Positions 6,959-9,593 of a stretch of 9,593 nucleotides of DNA are shown piece after piece. The stretch comes from Bacteroidota bacterium. Lineage in GTDB: Bacteria > Bacteroidota > Bacteroidia > Chitinophagales > Chitinophagaceae. The position numbers were made by a program, and so were the translations under genes. The notes beneath the pieces are model-generated. The model ran no database searches, was not told the DNA's origin, and saw nothing but the letters and a program-made list of their open reading frames with translations. Positions within the stretch are counted from its first letter, which is position 1; each line of letters opens with the position of its first letter. Location: assembly GCA_023429985.1 (NCBI GenBank), contig JAEZCV010000060.1, positions 1 through 9,593 on the forward strand. The letters run 5' to 3'.

Positions 6959-8473
6959 ATGAAGAACATTCTTTTGTTTGGCGCAGGAAAATCAGCCACG
7001 GTTCTGATTGATTATTTCTTAAAGAACGCCGCAGTTTACCACTGGAATTTAACTGTAGTGGATGCCAGCCTGGAACTTGCCAAAGAAAAGATTCAGGGCC
7101 GCCCTCATGGAAATGCTGTTTCATTTGATATAAATGACGAAGAGAAAAGAACTGCTTTAATTGAAAAGGCCACCATTGTTATTTCATTGATGCCACCTGC
7201 TCTTCACTTTTTAATTGCCCGCGATTGCCTGAAATATAACCGGAACCTGCTCACTGCTTCTTATGTTGATGAGCAGATAAGATCTTTGCAGGCTGAAATA
7301 GAATCTAAAAATCTGCTCTTCCTCTGCGAAATGGGTTTGGATCCCGGAATCGATCATATGAGTGCCAAGAAAATGATTGATGAAATACAGAAGGACAATG
7401 GAAAGATCTATTCATTTTATTCGCATTGTGGCGGACTTGTTGCACCAGAAAGCGACAACAATCCATGGCATTACAAGATCAGCTGGAACCCGCGTAACGT
7501 GGTAAATGCAGGAAAATCCGGCGCCATATTTAAATTCCAGGATAAGATAGTGGAATGGGAGTACGAAGAACTGTTTGCAGAAAAAAGATATGTACCCATT
7601 CCGGGCCATGAAGTGTTGTGCTGGTATCCTAACCGCGACAGCCTGGGTTATATTAACATTTATGGACTGCAGGATACCTCCACTTTTATTCGGACAACCT
7701 TAAGGCATCCCGATTTTATTTATGGATGGAAAAATCTGGTAGACCTTAAGCTTACCAGTGAAAAAGAAACCTACCCTACAGATGGCAAAACATTGGGAAC
7801 ATTCTTTAAGGAATATATGGAGAAGAATGGTTTCAGCGAGTGGCTGGAACAAAAACTCAGGCAGCATTTTGATGGAACAAAAGACCTGCTTGCCGAACTG
7901 GTTAACCTGGTGGAACTGGAAAAGAAAGCAGCCGATAAAGGTATTGAGCCGGTTGATGAATTCATGCTGGTGGATGACAAGGGTGATTTAAAAGAAATTG
8001 ATATTGACGATCTAAAAATAAATGCAGCTGCCTCCCTTGCCGATAAAATGCACGACGCCAGCTTAACCCTCAAACAACTTTTTTACCTGGGGATGGATGA
8101 CCAGGAAACACTGATCAATAAAGGAACCTGCACTGCTGCTGATGTGCTGCAGTTTGCTTTGGAAAGAAAGCTTGCCTTGCAGCAGGAAGACAGGGACATG
8201 ATAATAATGCTGCATGAAATTGAATACGAAAGAGCAGGAAAAAAATATAAAGCTACCGGAACACTGGTATTGGAAGGAGATGATGGAACACATACGGCCA
8301 TGGCTAAAACGGTTGGACTCCCACTAGCCATTGCAGCCAAATGTATACTCACCGGGCAACTGAAGGCAGGAGGCTTATTGATTCCCGTAGAAAAATCTAT
8401 TTATGATGTGATACTTCCCGAACTTGAAATGTTTGGCATCAGGTTTAAAGAAGAAACCATTGAACTAGAGTAA
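6959..8473 (+). CDS. Saccharopine dehydrogenase (glutamate-forming type), lysine degradation
   Basis: This 504-residue cytoplasmic enzyme is predicted to oxidise L-saccharopine with NAD(P)+ to L-glutamate and 2-aminoadipate 6-semialdehyde, the second step of lysine breakdown by the saccharopine route. The N-terminus is a Rossmann fold with the nucleotide-binding loop LLFGAGKSA (G8, G10) and VVDAS at the end of the second strand. Later come SLMPPALH, GLDPGIDHM (126-134) and the family signature CGGLVAPESDNNPWHYK with SWNPR (157-179), which closely parallels the CGGLPAPE...NPxxYKFSW region of yeast Lys9. This separates it from the lysine-forming enzyme. The start is fixed: a TAG in frame at 6941 precedes the ATG with no other start between, and the fold begins at residue 3. 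No Shine-Dalgarno is present. The 3' end overlaps the convergent sirtuin gene by 9 bases. No lysine-ketoglutarate reductase lies nearby. Cofactor preference cannot be told from sequence alone. Confidence 0.92.
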   Translation: MKNILLFGAGKSATVLIDYFLKNAAVYHWNLTVVDASLELAKEKIQGRPHGNAVSFDINDEEKRTALIEKATIVISLMPPALHFLIARDCLKYNRNLLTASYVDEQIRSLQAEIESKNLLFLCEMGLDPGIDHMSAKKMIDEIQKDNGKIYSFYSHCGGLVAPESDNNPWHYKISWNPRNVVNAGKSGAIFKFQDKIVEWEYEELFAEKRYVPIPGHEVLCWYPNRDSLGYINIYGLQDTSTFIRTTLRHPDFIYGWKNLVDLKLTSEKETYPTDGKTLGTFFKEYMEKNGFSEWLEQKLRQHFDGTKDLLAELVNLVELEKKAADKGIEPVDEFMLVDDKGDLKEIDIDDLKINAAASLADKMHDASLTLKQLFYLGMDDQETLINKGTCTAADVLQFALERKLALQQEDRDMIIMLHEIEYERAGKKYKATGTLVLEGDDGTHTAMAKTVGLPLAIAAKCILTGQLKAGGLLIPVEKSIYDVILPELEMFGIRFKEETIELE

Positions 8474-8492
8474 GGCTCTGAGTTTTTCTTTT
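8463..8492 (+). terminator. Possible weak terminator of the dehydrogenase gene, inside the sirtuin coding region
   Basis: AGAG (8467-8470) pairs with CTCT (8476-8479) across a TAAGG loop. The stem extends through a one-base bulge (G8480) by 8463-8466 with 8481-8484, and is followed by TTTTTCTTTT. The stem overlaps both stop codons. It is short and AU-rich, so efficiency is doubtful, but it is the only candidate after the dehydrogenase stop. Confidence 0.4.
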
Positions 8493-9157
8493 ACGATCAT
8501 CATACCATCTGCTGCACCTTGTTCAATCATTGTAAGATTATATAACGATGTTGTATAGGGTATTTTCTTATCAACAATGAACTTGGGTATTTCGGCGGGA
8601 ACATAATTTACAAGTCCGGCTGCGGGATAAACAACCAGGGAAGTTCCTACGATCAGAAAAACATTTGCACTACGCATAACGGGAATAGCTTTTTCAATCA
8701 TAGGTACCGGTTCCTCAAACCATACAATATGAGGCCTTAACTGCGCGCCATCCTCTGCAACATCTCCTATTTGAATATCTTCTCTTATCTCATATACTAA
8801 ATCTTCATTTTTTTCACTGCGCATTTTTAATATTTCGCCATGAAGATGAATGATATTGGTTGAGCCGCCCCTTTCATGCAGATCATCTATGTTTTGCGTT
8901 ACTATAGTAACATTGAAATCATTTTCCAGTTCGGCCAGCGCATAATGGGCAGCGTTAGGTTGCGCTTCCAGCACATTTTTTCTGCGCATATTATAGAATT
9001 CCTGTACAAGGGCAGGATTTCTGCGCCATGCAGTTGCAGTTGCCACTTCATTTATATCGAAGCCTTCCCAGAGGCCATCAGCATCTCTGAACGTTTTTAA
9101 ACCACTCTCTGCACTGACTCCTGCGCCCGTTAGTACAACAAGGTTCTTTTTTTTCAT
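8465..9157 (-). CDS. SIR2-family NAD-dependent protein deacylase (CobB/SIRT5-like), lacking zinc cysteines
   Basis: This sirtuin would remove acyl groups from protein lysines, consuming NAD+ and giving nicotinamide and O-acyl-ADP-ribose. I start it at the ATG at 9157 (230 residues); a TTG six bases upstream is in frame but overlaps the predicted promoter. NAD-binding motifs are LTGAGVSAESGLKTFR near the N-terminus, TQNIDDLH (87-94) and GTSLVVYPA (171-179). The catalytic histidine is H106 in HLHGE. Y55 and R58 in EFYNMRR match the Tyr/Arg pair that E. coli CobB and SIRT5 use for succinyl and similar acidic acyl groups, so desuccinylase activity is plausible. The segment after HGE, where most sirtuins have two CxxC zinc pairs, has no cysteine, and the whole protein has none. 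LRPHIVWF is present, but the following Gly of WFGE is Glu here. The gene is convergent with, and overlaps, the dehydrogenase. Family assignment is firm. Confidence 0.95.
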   Translation of the reverse strand: MKKKNLVVLTGAGVSAESGLKTFRDADGLWEGFDINEVATATAWRRNPALVQEFYNMRRKNVLEAQPNAAHYALAELENDFNVTIVTQNIDDLHERGGSTNIIHLHGEILKMRSEKNEDLVYEIREDIQIGDVAEDGAQLRPHIVWFEEPVPMIEKAIPVMRSANVFLIVGTSLVVYPAAGLVNYVPAEIPKFIVDKKIPYTTSLYNLTMIEQGAADGMMIVKEKLRALL

Positions 9158-9260
9158 ATTCAAAGCTAATTGTTAGAAAAATAGTAGGGGTATGTGAATT
9201 AATAACCGGGAAAGGCTGATGAATTGGAATCTTATTTGATAAGTTATAAAAAACTTGATT
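9158..9260. other. Divergent intergenic region between the sirtuin and the small-protein gene
   Basis: This 103-base AT-rich spacer carries the minus-strand -7 element of the sirtuin gene at 9161-9168. For the plus-strand gene, TATAAA (9245-9250) and TTATTTG (9232-9238) are present, but neither fits the TAnnTTTG consensus at a convincing position, so I do not call that promoter. No coding frame is seen. Confidence 0.55.
9161..9168 (-). promoter_or_regulatory. Bacteroidota-type -7 promoter element for the sirtuin gene, three bases from its ATG
   Basis: The minus strand reads TAGCTTTG, then AAT, then the ATG at 9157. TAGCTTTG fully matches the TAnnTTTG consensus. The usual distance from this box to the transcript start puts the start at or next to the ATG, predicting a leaderless message. 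I see no convincing -33 TTTG/TTG element upstream, which lowers confidence. Confidence 0.5.
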
Positions 9261-9497
9261 ATGGCAGAACAGAGATTTGAATTACTGGTTGACGGGGTTC
9301 CCTATTCCGTGGAAGCCTCCTCATTTGAGTTCAATGCAGAAACCAGGTACAAGGTAAATGTTGGAAAAGATGAACACATTTTTTCATGGGATCCCAGCCT
9401 TGGCCGACTGGCATCTATTGACGATGATGCCGTGAACATTCCTGAAAGTGTTGAGGAAGAAATTGCAAAACGACTTCAATCGGCGGGAAGAATTTAA
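9261..9497 (+). CDS. Small conserved-looking protein of unknown function (78 residues)
   Basis: I do not recognise a named family. The ATG at 9261 is preferred over a TTG at 9255 two codons upstream. The protein is acidic and soluble, with no signal peptide, membrane segment or cysteine. The first ~55 residues look like a series of short beta strands: RFELLVDGVPYSVEA, TRYKVNVG, EHIFSWDPSLGRLASIDD. The last ~18 residues (ESVEEEIAKRLQSA) are a likely amphipathic helix. Codon use and base composition resemble the neighbours, and a strong terminator follows directly, so it is probably a real single-gene transcript divergent from the sirtuin. The upstream region has no Shine-Dalgarno. Reality of the gene is likely; the function is unknown. 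Confidence 0.78.
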   Translation: MAEQRFELLVDGVPYSVEASSFEFNAETRYKVNVGKDEHIFSWDPSLGRLASIDDDAVNIPESVEEEIAKRLQSAGRI

Positions 9498-9510
9498 AAC
9501 ATAACACCTT

Positions 9511-9552
9511 AAAAAGAAGAGGCTGTCTCATAAGTAGGCAGCCTCTTTTTTT
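9511..9552 (+). terminator. Strong intrinsic terminator after the small-protein gene
   Basis: GAGGCTGTCT (9519-9528) pairs with AGGCAGCCTC (9536-9545) with one G-U pair, around a 7-base loop CATAAGT. It is flanked by an A-run before and seven T residues after (9546-9552). It begins about 14 bases after the stop codon. The minus-strand reading (stem followed by TTCTTTTT) could also stop a gene coming from beyond the right edge. Confidence 0.9.
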
Positions 9553-9561
9553 ATTTTCAGA

Positions 9562-9578
9562 AAAAAGAGCCTCTTTTT
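9562..9578. terminator. Possible second, AT-rich hairpin next to the main terminator
   Basis: AAAAAGA (9562-9568) pairs with TCTTTTT (9572-9578) around a GCC loop. The right arm contains AGCCTCTTTTT, an 11-base copy of the right side of the preceding terminator (9540-9550). It may be a backup terminator or one serving a converging gene to the right, but with a 3-base loop and one G-C pair it is weak. Confidence 0.3.
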
Positions 9579-9593
9579 CCACAATATGATTGT

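Noticed and set aside
7771..8352. Minus-strand open frames inside the dehydrogenase gene
   Set aside because: They are low-complexity Ser/Phe-rich translations antisense to a well-supported gene and lack start-region signals.
9155..9163. TTG start two codons upstream of the sirtuin ATG
   Set aside because: The TTG is within the predicted -7 box and the ATG at 9157 begins directly before the first conserved strand.
9581..9593. Inverted repeat ACAAT-ATG-ATTGT at the right edge
   Set aside because: It is short, AT-rich and cut by the window edge, so it cannot be judged.

Overview
The window looks like ordinary chromosome from a member of the Bacteroidota, most likely a Chitinophagaceae-type bacterium. 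The base composition is moderately AT-rich. Start codons mostly lack Shine-Dalgarno sequences. Three start regions carry the TAnnTTTG -7 promoter motif typical of this phylum, and the gene families (tripartite hybrid kinase tail, Bacteroidota-type GyrA, sirtuin without zinc cysteines) fit as well. The assignment rests on protein style and promoter motifs; no marker RNA is present. I see no tRNA, rRNA, CRISPR array, transposase or phage gene, and no sign of recent transfer.

Layout. (1) Bases 1-1782, plus strand: the 3' end of a large hybrid sensor kinase (its last receiver domain) is followed with no gap by a complete receiver-plus-histidine-kinase gene; the pair is probably one signalling operon. 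(2) 1783-2016: a convergent spacer ending in a strong bidirectional UUCG-loop terminator. (3) 2017-5898, minus strand: gyrA followed 21 bases later by an exported TPR protein, very likely one transcript. (4) 5899-6101: a divergent spacer with the likely gyrA promoter. (5) 6102-8473, plus strand: a GYF-like/single-transmembrane protein, then a saccharopine dehydrogenase with its own predicted promoter directly against its ATG. (6) 8465-9157, minus strand: a SIR2-family deacylase whose end overlaps the dehydrogenase tail-to-tail by 9 bases. (7) 9261-9497, plus strand: a 78-residue conserved-looking protein of unknown function, followed by a strong terminator.

How the genes relate. The two kinase genes probably act in one phosphorelay. 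GyrA supplies the DNA cleavage/religation subunit of gyrase; its TPR partner is a likely periplasmic or lipid-free exported protein of unknown role. The dehydrogenase would release glutamate and aminoadipate semialdehyde from saccharopine in lysine breakdown, but the lysine-ketoglutarate reductase needed to make saccharopine is not in the window. The sirtuin and the dehydrogenase both use NAD-type cofactors, but their convergent orientation gives no reason to link them functionally.

I did not find a clearly new biological system. The most interesting points are two promoters placed so that the messages would be nearly leaderless, a cysteine-free sirtuin, and two poorly characterised proteins (6102-6917 and 9261-9497).
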